A stretch of DNA of 64,000 nucleotides, from NCBI GenBank assembly GCA_963803015.1, contig CAWDKV010000003.1, positions 744,001 to 808,000 of the forward strand, in the 5' to 3' direction. Position numbers and translations under genes: made by a program. Shown here piece after piece: positions 9,223 through 18,196 of the stretch; the first letter of the stretch is position 1; the number at the start of each line of letters is the position of its first letter. The notes below the pieces were generated by a model. It was not told the DNA's origin, did no database searches, and saw only the letters and a program-made list of their open reading frames with translations. The DNA is from Berkiella sp963803015 (lineage in GTDB: Bacteria > Pseudomonadota > Gammaproteobacteria > Berkiellales > Berkiellaceae).

Positions 9223-9314
9223 CAGATGAATTTTCCCTAGCCACGTGCCAGTTGCTCCAGGGATCGGAGCTTGGCGCGTAGTCGACGTGTGCTCGTTAGA
9301 GTAAAAATTATCTG
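9223..9314. repeat. Palindromic intergenic element A (92 bp)
   Basis: The two ends are inverted copies: CAGATGAATTTTC at 9223-9235 and TAAAAATTATCTG at 9302-9314. The middle is GC-richer than its surroundings and contains CGTAGTCGACG. A shorter element with the same ends and a related core lies at 21535-21593, in the opposite orientation. It sits between the alcohol dehydrogenase and the 3' end of the LuxR-type gene, so a terminator-like role is also possible. Confidence 0.5.
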
Positions 9315-9370
9315 CTTTGGGTGTCGGTTGAAGTATATCGTGTGTTGCAGACTCTCATACCAGTCATCGA

Positions 9371-10153
9371 TTATTCTATTTCATACTCCGTGAGATAATA
9401 CTCAATGACACCTGCTGCACGTGCTTTGGTTATCACTTCGTTTTTACTAGCACATTTTAGTTTTTGTTTAATCCGATTAATATAAACATCAACCGTTTTT
9501 GAAGAGAGATTCAATTTTTTGCTCATTTCCGTATTCGAAAATCCTTTGACAAGCATGCTAAAACAGACCGATTCTCTTTCAGAAAGAAGATTAAAAGGAT
9601 AGTCGATTTTTTTCAAAAAATAATCTAAGCAGGATGAAGCGGTAAGCGCCTTAGGCGCTTTATCATTGAGAATCATCTCTGGTGGAGGAATAATTAATTG
9701 GGTTTGTGCCCGCTGAATGAGCTCTTTTGCTTCTTCAAGAAAATACTGTGAAAATCTTTTAAGAAGGTATAAATGATTTAAATAAAAATCATATATTTGA
9801 TTATTATCGGCATTCGACGCAAATCCAAATACTTCTGTTTTTTCCTTTTGGTGGCAGACAAAATGTATACCATGCTCTATCCCTAAATTTTGAGCAATCT
9901 CAATTTGCTGTTTAGGCAAGGTGGAATTCCATAAATGCCATCCATTACTCAAGTGAAAGCCGCAGTGTGGAAATTGGTGTCTATACCATGTTTCTAGGTA
10001 TTCTAAATTTGTCGTTAGACTAAAACCGGAACTGTCGGGATAATTCACGCCATAATGAAAATAATGTATATCCCCTAATTTGGAGAGCGGAGATAAGATT
10101 TCTTTAATAGAATGGGTTTCGGATATGGATAGGTGGTCTTGAGGTATTAACAT
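9371..10153 (-). CDS. LuxR-family transcriptional regulator
   Basis: 260 residues. The C-terminal part (about 190-255) is a LuxR/GerE helix-turn-helix: LSERESVCFSMLVKG, then NTEMSKKLNLSSKTV and the recognition-helix continuation to RIKQKLKC. The N-terminal 180 residues could be a ligand-sensing domain with several aromatic residues, but no receiver phosphorylation site is apparent. It is therefore more like solo LuxR sensors than a two-component response regulator. No LuxI-type synthase is nearby. It diverges from arfB; the 239-bp region between holds an inverted repeat at 10254-10269 that might be an operator. Confidence 0.85.
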   Translation of the reverse strand: MLIPQDHLSISETHSIKEILSPLSKLGDIHYFHYGVNYPDSSGFSLTTNLEYLETWYRHQFPHCGFHLSNGWHLWNSTLPKQQIEIAQNLGIEHGIHFVCHQKEKTEVFGFASNADNNQIYDFYLNHLYLLKRFSQYFLEEAKELIQRAQTQLIIPPPEMILNDKAPKALTASSCLDYFLKKIDYPFNLLSERESVCFSMLVKGFSNTEMSKKLNLSSKTVDVYINRIKQKLKCASKNEVITKARAAGVIEYYLTEYEIE

Positions 10154-10253
10154 GCAAGATAGTTTACTCCAGGCTTGATTAATCTAACTGAATCCTATCG
10201 TATTAAATATGACATATCAATAGCGACATAAGATATTAACGACAAACGAAGTA

Positions 10254-10269
10254 ATTAGACAAACTAATA
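10254..10269. promoter_or_regulatory. Inverted repeat shared with 36076-36091 (candidate operator)
   Basis: ATTAG-ACAAA-CTAAT with a trailing A, a small palindrome with a 5-base spacer. The identical 16 bases occur at 36076-36091 upstream of the secreted cysteine-rich gene. It lies between the LuxR-type gene and arfB. Function is inferred from symmetry and repetition only; a chance match in AT-rich DNA is not excluded. Confidence 0.3.
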
Positions 10270-10392
10270 AAGGGGTTAATTAGTGTACCTGCAATCATGT
10301 TCTGTCGTATTCTCTGAAAACCGAGACTGCGAGTCGGCATGATTAGTGTTTACACTTAAGATCTGAAAGACTCAATCGGTGGATATAAAAAG

Positions 10393-10815
10393 ATGATTGA
10401 AATAGCCCCCACAATTATGATCCCCAACTCCGAAGTTAAATTTACTTTTATTCGGGCGCCTGGACCTGGCGGACAAAACGTGAATAAGGTCGCAACTGGG
10501 GTACAATTGCGCTTTAATGTGAAAGACTCGCTTTCGCTACCAGAAGCGGTTAAAAGCCGACTGTTAAAGTTACTTGGTAAAAAACTCACCTTGAGTGGAG
10601 ACTTGATAATTAAGGCTAGCCGTTATCGCACACAAAACCGAAATAAACTTGATGCTATAGAACGTTTACAAGCAATCATTAAACAAGCGGTCACACCCCC
10701 CAAAAAGCGCAAAAAGACCAAGCCTTCTCTAGCCTCGAAAGAACGTAGGTTAGAAAAAAAGAAATTGCATAGTAAAATCAAATCGAGTAGGGGCGCAAAT
10801 CTCGATAAACTATAA
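10393..10815 (+). CDS. arfB: Alternative ribosome-rescue factor ArfB (peptidyl-tRNA hydrolase)
   Basis: 140 residues, the usual ArfB/YaeJ length. The release-factor-like catalytic domain carries the GGQ motif at residues 26-28 within APGPGGQNVNK. The C-terminus is a long basic tail (KKRKKTKPS, ERRLEKKKL), the element that in ArfB enters the empty mRNA channel of stalled ribosomes. It hydrolyses peptidyl-tRNA on non-stop complexes. It is a single gene, followed 34 bp later by a small membrane-protein gene in the same direction. Confidence 0.95.
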   Translation: MIEIAPTIMIPNSEVKFTFIRAPGPGGQNVNKVATGVQLRFNVKDSLSLPEAVKSRLLKLLGKKLTLSGDLIIKASRYRTQNRNKLDAIERLQAIIKQAVTPPKKRKKTKPSLASKERRLEKKKLHSKIKSSRGANLDKL

Positions 10816-10849
10816 TGACATTATTATTTGATTAGCAAGGAGAAACAGT

Positions 10850-11194
10850 GTGGTTTCACAGTTGCAAACAAGTCACTTAATCTGGTGGTTGCCAATCATT
10901 ACGTTATTGGCGTTTATGCTTCCTATTCATGGGTTAGCTTATAATATTTATATGGCTGCCGGCATTTATATTGTTCCATTTTGTGCGGCTTTTCTCGCCA
11001 TAGTCTTATATGCTCAGAAACAATGGCATTTTGGGATCATTTTCAGTCTAATTTTTTTGATTTACATTCCCATTTACAATTTAAGTTGCTTTAACATTCT
11101 TGAGCATAAGAGTCATTTGTTGGCAGTTATTTTGAATTTTGTGGCTGCGCTAGTCTTTCTGTATCATTGGCGCATTTTCAAATTAAAAAAGTAA
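10850..11194 (+). CDS. Small four-span membrane protein of unknown function
   Basis: 114 residues with four hydrophobic helices and very short loops. The start is a GTG, supported by AAGGAGAAA at 10838-10846. The FLIYIPIYNLS segment loosely recalls the FNPI-P motif of DUF6804-type membrane proteins, but the resemblance is weak. It lies between arfB and another membrane-protein gene, possibly in one transcript. Confidence 0.6.
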   Translation: MVSQLQTSHLIWWLPIITLLAFMLPIHGLAYNIYMAAGIYIVPFCAAFLAIVLYAQKQWHFGIIFSLIFLIYIPIYNLSCFNILEHKSHLLAVILNFVAALVFLYHWRIFKLKK

Positions 11195-11237
11195 GTGAAC
11201 AGTGTCAGTTCTGTGCTTAAACATTGGGAAATGAATA

Positions 11238-12146
11238 ATGGGCTACTTTCTTTCCATATTGTTATTGATGGTTTCTTTAGGGCTAGCTGTTCTTGGATAT
11301 GCTATTAGCATAGTTTCAGGTAAAGAAGGATTTGTATTTAGTCAGTTATGGATTTTTTTGGCGATTATCATTTCTTATCTCTTTCTTTTTGCACTTTGGT
11401 ATTGGTTGAGGAAAAAATTCCCCTTATTATTTATAAAAATTCTTGCAACAATTATTATTTTATTCATTGCGCCGCCCTTTCTTTTTCTACTTTTAATGGG
11501 GGGGAGGCTAATTTACCATCATATTCAAGGTGAATTACTTGCCGAAAAAATCGGCGTGACGCATTATCAAGAAACCGCAATTACTTGGCCTGGCATGTCT
11601 TATCCGGTGGGGATTCACATAGAGTTTGAGGTGCCGAGCCCCTCACTTTCTAATAGTCATGCCTATTACGGTAATCCTATCATCTGGATGGGACCGCTTG
11701 AGGCTGTTCCAGCTAATTCGTATGATAGAAATGCAAACTATCCTTATGCGGTTTTAAGAAGAATTTTTTTAAATAAACAAAATAGAAATCCACTGCCACA
11801 GGTTGTTTCACAAGGGGAGGTGAGCAAAATCGTCACTAATCTCTATCCTGGAATAATAGCGTATTTTGAAACGCCTGATGCTTTTTGTACCTATCCTCAG
11901 CAGGGAAATGAAAAGAAAAATTATGCTACTGGCTCTAATTTAAATGCATTAATGTTTTGGCAATATGAGCAGAAAAAAGTAGATGTGAGTGTGCCTTTTA
12001 CCCATTTATTAAGCACATCCAGTCAGTTTGAGGGTAATAGGGAACTGTGGACCAAGATGCATGAACAATTTGAAGATGTGAACTTATTAAAGCAGGGCTA
12101 TCATCCCTGTACTCTTCAAGCAAGGAAGCACTGCTTTTGTAAATAA
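11238..12146 (+). CDS. Membrane-anchored protein of unknown function
   Basis: 302 residues. Three hydrophobic helices occupy about residues 1-100 (starting MGYFLSILLLMVSLGL). They are followed by a soluble domain of some 200 residues rich in aromatic residues and prolines, ending in CFCK. I do not recognise the family. The soluble part may face the periplasm. Its stop codon lies one base from the stop codon of the convergent ABC exporter gene, leaving no room for a separate terminator. Confidence 0.65.
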   Translation: MGYFLSILLLMVSLGLAVLGYAISIVSGKEGFVFSQLWIFLAIIISYLFLFALWYWLRKKFPLLFIKILATIIILFIAPPFLFLLLMGGRLIYHHIQGELLAEKIGVTHYQETAITWPGMSYPVGIHIEFEVPSPSLSNSHAYYGNPIIWMGPLEAVPANSYDRNANYPYAVLRRIFLNKQNRNPLPQVVSQGEVSKIVTNLYPGIIAYFETPDAFCTYPQQGNEKKNYATGSNLNALMFWQYEQKKVDVSVPFTHLLSTSSQFEGNRELWTKMHEQFEDVNLLKQGYHPCTLQARKHCFCK

Positions 12147-12147
12147 A

Positions 12148-13935
12148 TTAGAAAGAGGATGCCAAAGCTCTACGCCGTAATCTTTCGGGCATCAAAGGGG
12201 AGCAGGGATGTTCTACTAATTTTTTATTTTCAACATAAATATGTCTGTTAGATATTTGGCTATTCTCTTGCGATTTTTCGTCTGACAAAGAATGATGAGC
12301 AATGCAAACGATAGTACTTTCTGGCAGATAGTGTCTGAATAAAAGCACGCATTTTTCTCGCATTTCTTTATCAAGAGCCGAGAAAGATTCATCCATCAGC
12401 ACGATGAGTGGGTGAGATAAAATACAGCGAATGAGTGCAATCCGCTGCTGTTCACCACCACTTAAAATGGCTGACCAATTTGCTTTGCGATTGGGAGAGT
12501 CTATTTGTAAATTGAAAGCTGTTAGTAATTGATCAATTTCCTTTATTTTATCATCAGTCAAGTCAGGGGTTTGTGGGTAAAGAATAGCTTCATAAAGGGA
12601 AGCGCATAAAGGGAAAAAGATCTGTTGTGGAATTACGTGCATTTTATCACGTTCAACAGGGAGGACAAGTTTGCCTGATACATAGGGCCAAAGTCCACCT
12701 AATACCCGGAAAAAAGTAGTTTTACCGGCTCCGGAGGGACCTTCAATGATTGTGAATGCTCCCTTTTTAAACTCAAGATTTTCTTGAGCGATGATGACAC
12801 TCCCATCAGGTTTTTTAATAATGAGATCTTTTGCGCCAAACTCCTTTCCGGGCTCAATAGATAAGTCCTTTTGTTTGTTGACCATTTCCGATTCGTGCAT
12901 TTGATTTTGAAGAAGATCATTTAATTTTTCTGCTAAAAAACCCAGGGTTGTTATTTGTGTAAAATTATCATCTTTCCAGGTGAAACCACTGACTACTCTA
13001 TAAAAATAGTCGCTTACTATAAATAAATTATCTACAGAAATTGTTTTTGCGATGATTTGCGGAATGTTAAGTAAAGCCCCAGAAAAAAACCGCAATTGAG
13101 TATTTATTTCGACAAAAAAAGCAAGGGAAGCATTGAGTTTTGCCAGAAGATTGTTGTAGATTTTTCCTTTTTTTAAGGCCTGAAACAGCGCTTCTTTTTC
13201 TTTGTTACTAGCATTCAGGAGCTCAATAGGCTCAGCATATTTTTCAATATGATGGATTCGTGCTTCAATTTCATCAACATGTTGCCTTTGTTTTGCAATA
13301 ATTTTCTCTAGCTTCTTACCAATCTTGTTGACGCTAAAATTGTAGAATAATGCGTAAACAACGGCAGCAAACATCATATACCCAGGCAAAACAAAAATGC
13401 TGGCGCCGATAGAAAATTGTAATGGGATGGATAATTGCCACAATCCATAAATACCGACACAAAATCCAAAAACAGTGTTAAGAAGGTTATTTGTTAAGCT
13501 GAATAAATTTTTATTCGCTTCTAAAATATCATGACTTAACTTGGTTGCCACATTTGAGATTTTTTGTTTTTCAAGGAAGTTGGCTCTGTAATATGCTTTA
13601 GAAAGAAACCATCTATTTAGAAATGTTTTAGACATGACGTTGTAAAGATGATAGGTCAATTTTTCAGCAATATAAGAGTTGGCAAATGCCGATAAGGTAT
13701 AAATAAATAGCACGAGTAAATACTGTGCTATCGAATAGAATAGAAGCCTGTAGGTAATCACAGGCAGGTTAAGCACACCAAAAAAATGACTAAAGGAAGT
13801 GTTGAGCAGCACTATCAAAAGGGCTTGGCAGATATTGCCAAAAATCAGCAATCCTAACAAAGTCCATTGTTTAATATTTTTTTTAGAGATTGAAAAATAG
13901 GGTCTGAATAGACGATATACATTTTGATAAGACAT
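12148..13935 (-). CDS. ABC transporter, fused permease/ATPase of the YddA/SbmA-BacA (ABCD-like) type
   Basis: 595 residues. The first ~330 are a membrane domain with about six helices and the NRWFLSKAYYR and EIEARIHHIEKYAE segments that mark the ABC_membrane_2/SbmA-like family. The C-terminal ATPase has Walker A GPSGAGKTT, signature LSGGEQQR, Walker B IVLMDES and the switch His in IAHH. Relatives import peptides or export long-chain acyl compounds (peroxisomal ABCD proteins). Substrate here is unknown. It is monocistronic with its own start and convergent with the gene before it. Confidence 0.85.
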   Translation of the reverse strand: MSYQNVYRLFRPYFSISKKNIKQWTLLGLLIFGNICQALLIVLLNTSFSHFFGVLNLPVITYRLLFYSIAQYLLVLFIYTLSAFANSYIAEKLTYHLYNVMSKTFLNRWFLSKAYYRANFLEKQKISNVATKLSHDILEANKNLFSLTNNLLNTVFGFCVGIYGLWQLSIPLQFSIGASIFVLPGYMMFAAVVYALFYNFSVNKIGKKLEKIIAKQRQHVDEIEARIHHIEKYAEPIELLNASNKEKEALFQALKKGKIYNNLLAKLNASLAFFVEINTQLRFFSGALLNIPQIIAKTISVDNLFIVSDYFYRVVSGFTWKDDNFTQITTLGFLAEKLNDLLQNQMHESEMVNKQKDLSIEPGKEFGAKDLIIKKPDGSVIIAQENLEFKKGAFTIIEGPSGAGKTTFFRVLGGLWPYVSGKLVLPVERDKMHVIPQQIFFPLCASLYEAILYPQTPDLTDDKIKEIDQLLTAFNLQIDSPNRKANWSAILSGGEQQRIALIRCILSHPLIVLMDESFSALDKEMREKCVLLFRHYLPESTIVCIAHHSLSDEKSQENSQISNRHIYVENKKLVEHPCSPLMPERLRRRALASSF

Positions 13936-14111
13936 GCCAAAGTGGTTCTTGTTCTATTTTTGCAAGAGACCTAGCATATTTATCTTTCACTAGGTTGTCA
14001 ATCACCGTTCATAGCAGCGATCTGCTAAAGAGATAGTTTTAAGATTGCTCAACTGACTCTATTAAATGGTAGGATGCCCCATATTTTACTCTTCTCCAAC
14101 GGGGTATAAAA

Positions 14112-14702
14112 ATGGAAGAATTAAAAAATAAATTGATTGGTCAGTTGTCTAATTATTGGACATTGTTAGTATTGGGTAACATTCTCTATTTAGCAATATA
14201 TTGGCGGTTTCAGAGAATCCCCACATGGAAAGATCTCTTAAGAGCAATTCCTGCCACGATTATAAATTTTGTCACTTTTTATATTGCACCAACGTTATCT
14301 AGAGTGAGTGCGCAGTGGCTCTATAAATTTTGGAATGGTGAGGCACCTTCTTGGCCACCAGATTGGATGCAATATCGTTACAACGAAACAAAATTTTTAG
14401 AATATGCAGCAAATTATGGCACTGTGGTTGTTTTAGGATTAGGTTTGAAATTGTCTTTTACGGTAGTAGAGGGTACGGAAAATCTAATTACTAATACGAG
14501 TACTGGTCTTTTTAATCTGTTTAAAGGCAAAAAAACAGCGCAACCTGATGAAGAAGAAAGCGAAAGCGAAGATGCTGATCTCAGTCAATCTCAATCTGAT
14601 GTTCCACCTTTGCCTGCAGCGCCAGGCTCAAGCGCAGCGTCGCCTTCTGCATCTGGATCTTCACCTACACCTGTGCCTGTACGAATAGTTAAGAAGGGAT
14701 AA
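14112..14702 (+). CDS. Membrane protein with acidic and Pro/Ser-rich C-terminal tail, unknown
   Basis: 196 residues. There are three hydrophobic stretches in the first 130 residues (around 14-31, 45-62 and 113-128). A low-complexity tail of about 55 residues follows: acidic DEEESESED, then Ser/Pro/Ala repeats, ending basic VRIVKKG. Such tails are common in secreted effectors and surface proteins, but no signal or family was recognised. It is convergent with the LplT/Aas fusion (12 bp between stops). Confidence 0.6.
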   Translation: MEELKNKLIGQLSNYWTLLVLGNILYLAIYWRFQRIPTWKDLLRAIPATIINFVTFYIAPTLSRVSAQWLYKFWNGEAPSWPPDWMQYRYNETKFLEYAANYGTVVVLGLGLKLSFTVVEGTENLITNTSTGLFNLFKGKKTAQPDEEESESEDADLSQSQSDVPPLPAAPGSSAASPSASGSSPTPVPVRIVKKG

Positions 14703-14714
14703 GGTCGGTTCAAC

Positions 14715-17700
14715 TCAATTCGTGAAAAGCGCTTTAATTTTGACATAATCAAATTTTCCACTCCCTAACAAAGGCATTTTGGGAATAAATTTAATTATTC
14801 TGGGTATGGTGAGCTCGCTGATACCCTTTGTTTGAGCATATTGAATAATGTCTTTTCTATCTGCATCTTCTTGCGTCGTGAGTAAAGCTAATTGTTCGCC
14901 CTTTTTTTCATCTGGTAAAGACACAACCGCATGCATACTATTTGGCCATAGTTCATTCAGATAATTTTCAACAAAAGCGAGTGAGACCATTTCACCGCCT
15001 ACTTTAGCAAAACGTTTTGCGCGACCCAAAATATAAATATAACCCTCATCATCTATTGAAATAATATCTCCTGTATCATACCAGCCCCCAGGGGGAGGCA
15101 CGATGACGCCAGGGTTATCATAAAACATATAGCCTAACATCACATTAGGGCCACTTAGTACTAAAAGGCTTCCCTCCGATATATCAGGCACAGCTTCAAG
15201 TTTGTATTGGATCCCCGGCATAAATTTGCCAACAGAACCGGGCTTGTTGTGCATAGGTGTATTGGTGGAAATAATGGGCGAGGTTTCAGTTGCGCCATAG
15301 CCTTCAAAAATTCTAACACCAAATTTATCAGACCACAGTCTGCGATTTTCTTCTTTGAGCTTTTCTGCACCGGCGAAAACATAACGAATACTATAAAAAT
15401 CATAAGCATGGGCATAACGGGCATAGGCGGCTAAAAAGGTGTTTGTGCCAAATAAAATGGTCGCATGGATATCGTAGCAAATCTCAGGGATAATTCGATA
15501 ATGCAAAGGAGAGGGGTAAAAGAAAACTTTCATGCCGTATAAAATGGGCAAAAGCGTACCAGCAGTTAGACCAAAAGAATGAAACATCGGTAATGCATTC
15601 AATACAATATCTGTAGGCCCAAAATCCACCCGGCTAGACAGTTGGGTTTTATTAGCTTGAATATTCGCGGAAGATAAAACAACTGCTTTTGGAGTGCTTT
15701 CTGATCCGGATGTAAATAAAACAACCGCAGCCTTTTGCGCCTGGTTATTATGAGGGAGAAAGCCAAACAGTTTAGGAAAGGTTGCTTTGATAAGTGCAAT
15801 TATTTTATCTTTTTTAGTGATAGTAAGAGCAATGTCTTCTAAATAAACAATTTTTATGCCTTTCTCTGCAAGAGCTTGAACCATTTCCTCTAATTTGGCG
15901 TTTTCGATAAAAGCTTTAGCTGTCACAACCAGTTTAATTTTTGCTGTTTGACAAGCTAAAACAACGCTGAGTGTTCCTGTGGAAAAATTAAGCAAAGCAC
16001 AGACTCTGTTATAAGCTTGCAAACCAAAAAATGTCATCACACTGATGCAAAGATTAGGAAGGAGTAATCCAACGGTTTCATCTTGAATTGACAACTTCGA
16101 TAGTTTTTTCCCAAGAACAATGCTGCCGACAATTAACTGCCTATAGTTTAGCGGATCTCTTTTAATATCTTCAGTAATAATGTGTTTAGAACCATGTACG
16201 ACTTGGGCATCTATGAGAGATTTGAACAAAGTGACATTGGTGTCTTGACCCCAAAATAAGGTGTCTGACATAATGTCGTAAAGTTGTTCACCAATAATAT
16301 GTCTTCTTTTTCTAGTAGGCATATCTTCATGAGGCTGAATAATTTGAGGTTCAAATAGGGTTAGACTTATTTTAGGAAACCACTTTAGGCGAACCTTGCC
16401 ACGTAATCGAGAAAAAGGCGTATATTGGGCACCAGATATCAACACCGGCAAAATAGTGGCATCTGCTTTATCTGCAATGAGGGCGGGGCCTTCATATATT
16501 TTCATGAGAGCGCCGGTGAGCGTAATACGGCCTTCTGGAAAAATGGCTAATTTTTTATTTTCTTTGACATACTTTACTATTTGTCGCAAGGCTTGTGGCT
16601 GCGAGGAATCAATACCGAAAGTATCGACGAATAGTTTAACCGGCCGAATCCACCACTTATTGATATAAGCATTGTCAATAACAAAGGATATTTTGTCAGG
16701 TAAAAACGCAGCTAAGAGTAAACCATCTAAAAATGAAGTGTGATTAGGTGCAATCACAACTCTGTCGCCCGCTTTCTCAAAATTATCTAGCCCTTTTACA
16801 TCGACTCTATAGAGTATATTTAAGATAATTCGTAAAATTGATTTAACCAGAGCGCCCGGAAGCAAGCGTACACTTTGAATTACTGCAATTAAGTTAAGTG
16901 CTGCCAAAATAAGGAAAAGTAGAGGAATGCTGCAGCCTATTTTTAATAATCCAATTGTGACTATAGCGGCAAGTGACATAAAAAGTGCATTCAGAATGTT
17001 GTTGCTAGCAATGATTCGCGCTTTATGAGATTTCTCCGCTCTATGTTGCAATATGGCATATAAGGGGACAATATAGATCCCACCGGAAATGGCTATTAAT
17101 AATATATCTATGGTAATTCGCCAATTAATAGATTGATTAAAAAAGACATGAAGTGGCATTAGATTGCTTGCGGAAATATTTTGTGCCGCTGGTGAAGCAA
17201 AAAAGAGATCTAAACTAAAAAGTGAAATGCCCAAAGCGGCAAGCGGAACAAACGTAGCCTCAATATGTCCTTTAAGGAGTTTGTTGCAAAGGCTGGCTCC
17301 GATTGCAATGCCAATTGAAAAAACGGTCAAAAATAAAACAAAAACATCTTGATTATATCCTAAATAATTTCGAACATAATTCGGAAATTCAGTTAAAAAT
17401 AAAAATCCCACAGCCCAAAACCAGGAAATTGCTAAAATTGATAAGAAAATATCTTTGTATTTTTTTGAAAAATGAACAACTTGATAGGTTTCTTTTGCTA
17501 AATTTAAAGATATTTTCAGATCAGGAACCGCTGGAGCAGACCAAGGAATAAAGCGACTACTATAATATCCCAAAACGGCGACAGCTAAAATCGAGAAGGC
17601 AGTAGCTTTGGTTCCCCAGTTTACCAGCAAAATAACACCCAGAATATTACCAAGTAAAATAGCCATAAAAGTAGCAACTTCAATTAAAGCCGTACCCCCC

Positions 17701-18131
17701 ACCAATTCATCTTTCTCTAAAAAACTGGGCAAAATGCTATATTTGATTGGACCGAAAAAAGCAGATTGAGTCCCTTTGAAAAATAACACAACCATCAATA
17801 AAAGCACATTTTGCAATAGAAAACCAATTGCGCCTAAAATCATAAATACAATTTCAGCCAACTTGATTGTTCTAATTAAATGAGACTTTTCATATTTATC
17901 TGCAAGCGCCCCCGCTTGCGCTGAAAATAAGAACATAGGGACAATAAGTAAGCAAGCGCTTAATGTCACCAGAATTTCTGATTGTGCTTTAAATCTGTCA
18001 ATGAGAATAAAGGTGATAAGAACGACAATTGCATTTTTAAACAGATTGTCATTAAAGGCACCTAAAAATTGTGTAATAAACAGCGGTAAAAATCGCCGTT
18101 CGGTGAGGAGTAAAAGCTGACTTTTATACAT
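14715..18131 (-). CDS. aas: LplT-Aas fusion: lysophospholipid transporter / acyltransferase / acyl-ACP synthetase
   Basis: 1138 residues with three modules. Residues 1-420 are an MFS transporter of the LplT type (NDNLFKNA near the N-terminus). Residues about 440-630 are a PlsC acyltransferase with NHTSFLDG (near 462) and FPEGRIT (near 530). Residues about 640-1138 are an AMP-forming acyl ligase with LFTSGSESTPK (near 804), GYGATETSP and GWYDTGD. In E. coli LplT flips lysophosphatidylethanolamine inward and Aas re-acylates it using acyl-ACP made from free fatty acid; here all steps sit on one polypeptide, as in several other bacteria. It diverges from the ACP/acyl-AMP-ligase/PlsC gene, 65 bp away. 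Confidence 0.92.
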   Translation of the reverse strand: MYKSQLLLLTERRFLPLFITQFLGAFNDNLFKNAIVVLITFILIDRFKAQSEILVTLSACLLIVPMFLFSAQAGALADKYEKSHLIRTIKLAEIVFMILGAIGFLLQNVLLLMVVLFFKGTQSAFFGPIKYSILPSFLEKDELVGGTALIEVATFMAILLGNILGVILLVNWGTKATAFSILAVAVLGYYSSRFIPWSAPAVPDLKISLNLAKETYQVVHFSKKYKDIFLSILAISWFWAVGFLFLTEFPNYVRNYLGYNQDVFVLFLTVFSIGIAIGASLCNKLLKGHIEATFVPLAALGISLFSLDLFFASPAAQNISASNLMPLHVFFNQSINWRITIDILLIAISGGIYIVPLYAILQHRAEKSHKARIIASNNILNALFMSLAAIVTIGLLKIGCSIPLLFLILAALNLIAVIQSVRLLPGALVKSILRIILNILYRVDVKGLDNFEKAGDRVVIAPNHTSFLDGLLLAAFLPDKISFVIDNAYINKWWIRPVKLFVDTFGIDSSQPQALRQIVKYVKENKKLAIFPEGRITLTGALMKIYEGPALIADKADATILPVLISGAQYTPFSRLRGKVRLKWFPKISLTLFEPQIIQPHEDMPTRKRRHIIGEQLYDIMSDTLFWGQDTNVTLFKSLIDAQVVHGSKHIITEDIKRDPLNYRQLIVGSIVLGKKLSKLSIQDETVGLLLPNLCISVMTFFGLQAYNRVCALLNFSTGTLSVVLACQTAKIKLVVTAKAFIENAKLEEMVQALAEKGIKIVYLEDIALTITKKDKIIALIKATFPKLFGFLPHNNQAQKAAVVLFTSGSESTPKAVVLSSANIQANKTQLSSRVDFGPTDIVLNALPMFHSFGLTAGTLLPILYGMKVFFYPSPLHYRIIPEICYDIHATILFGTNTFLAAYARYAHAYDFYSIRYVFAGAEKLKEENRRLWSDKFGVRIFEGYGATETSPIISTNTPMHNKPGSVGKFMPGIQYKLEAVPDISEGSLLVLSGPNVMLGYMFYDNPGVIVPPPGGWYDTGDIISIDDEGYIYILGRAKRFAKVGGEMVSLAFVENYLNELWPNSMHAVVSLPDEKKGEQLALLTTQEDADRKDIIQYAQTKGISELTIPRIIKFIPKMPLLGSGKFDYVKIKALFTN

Positions 18132-18196
18132 AATGGGCTCAGTTAAGATTTTATATTAGGCTTTTTCAAGTTTAGATTGTCTTATTACACTTTGTA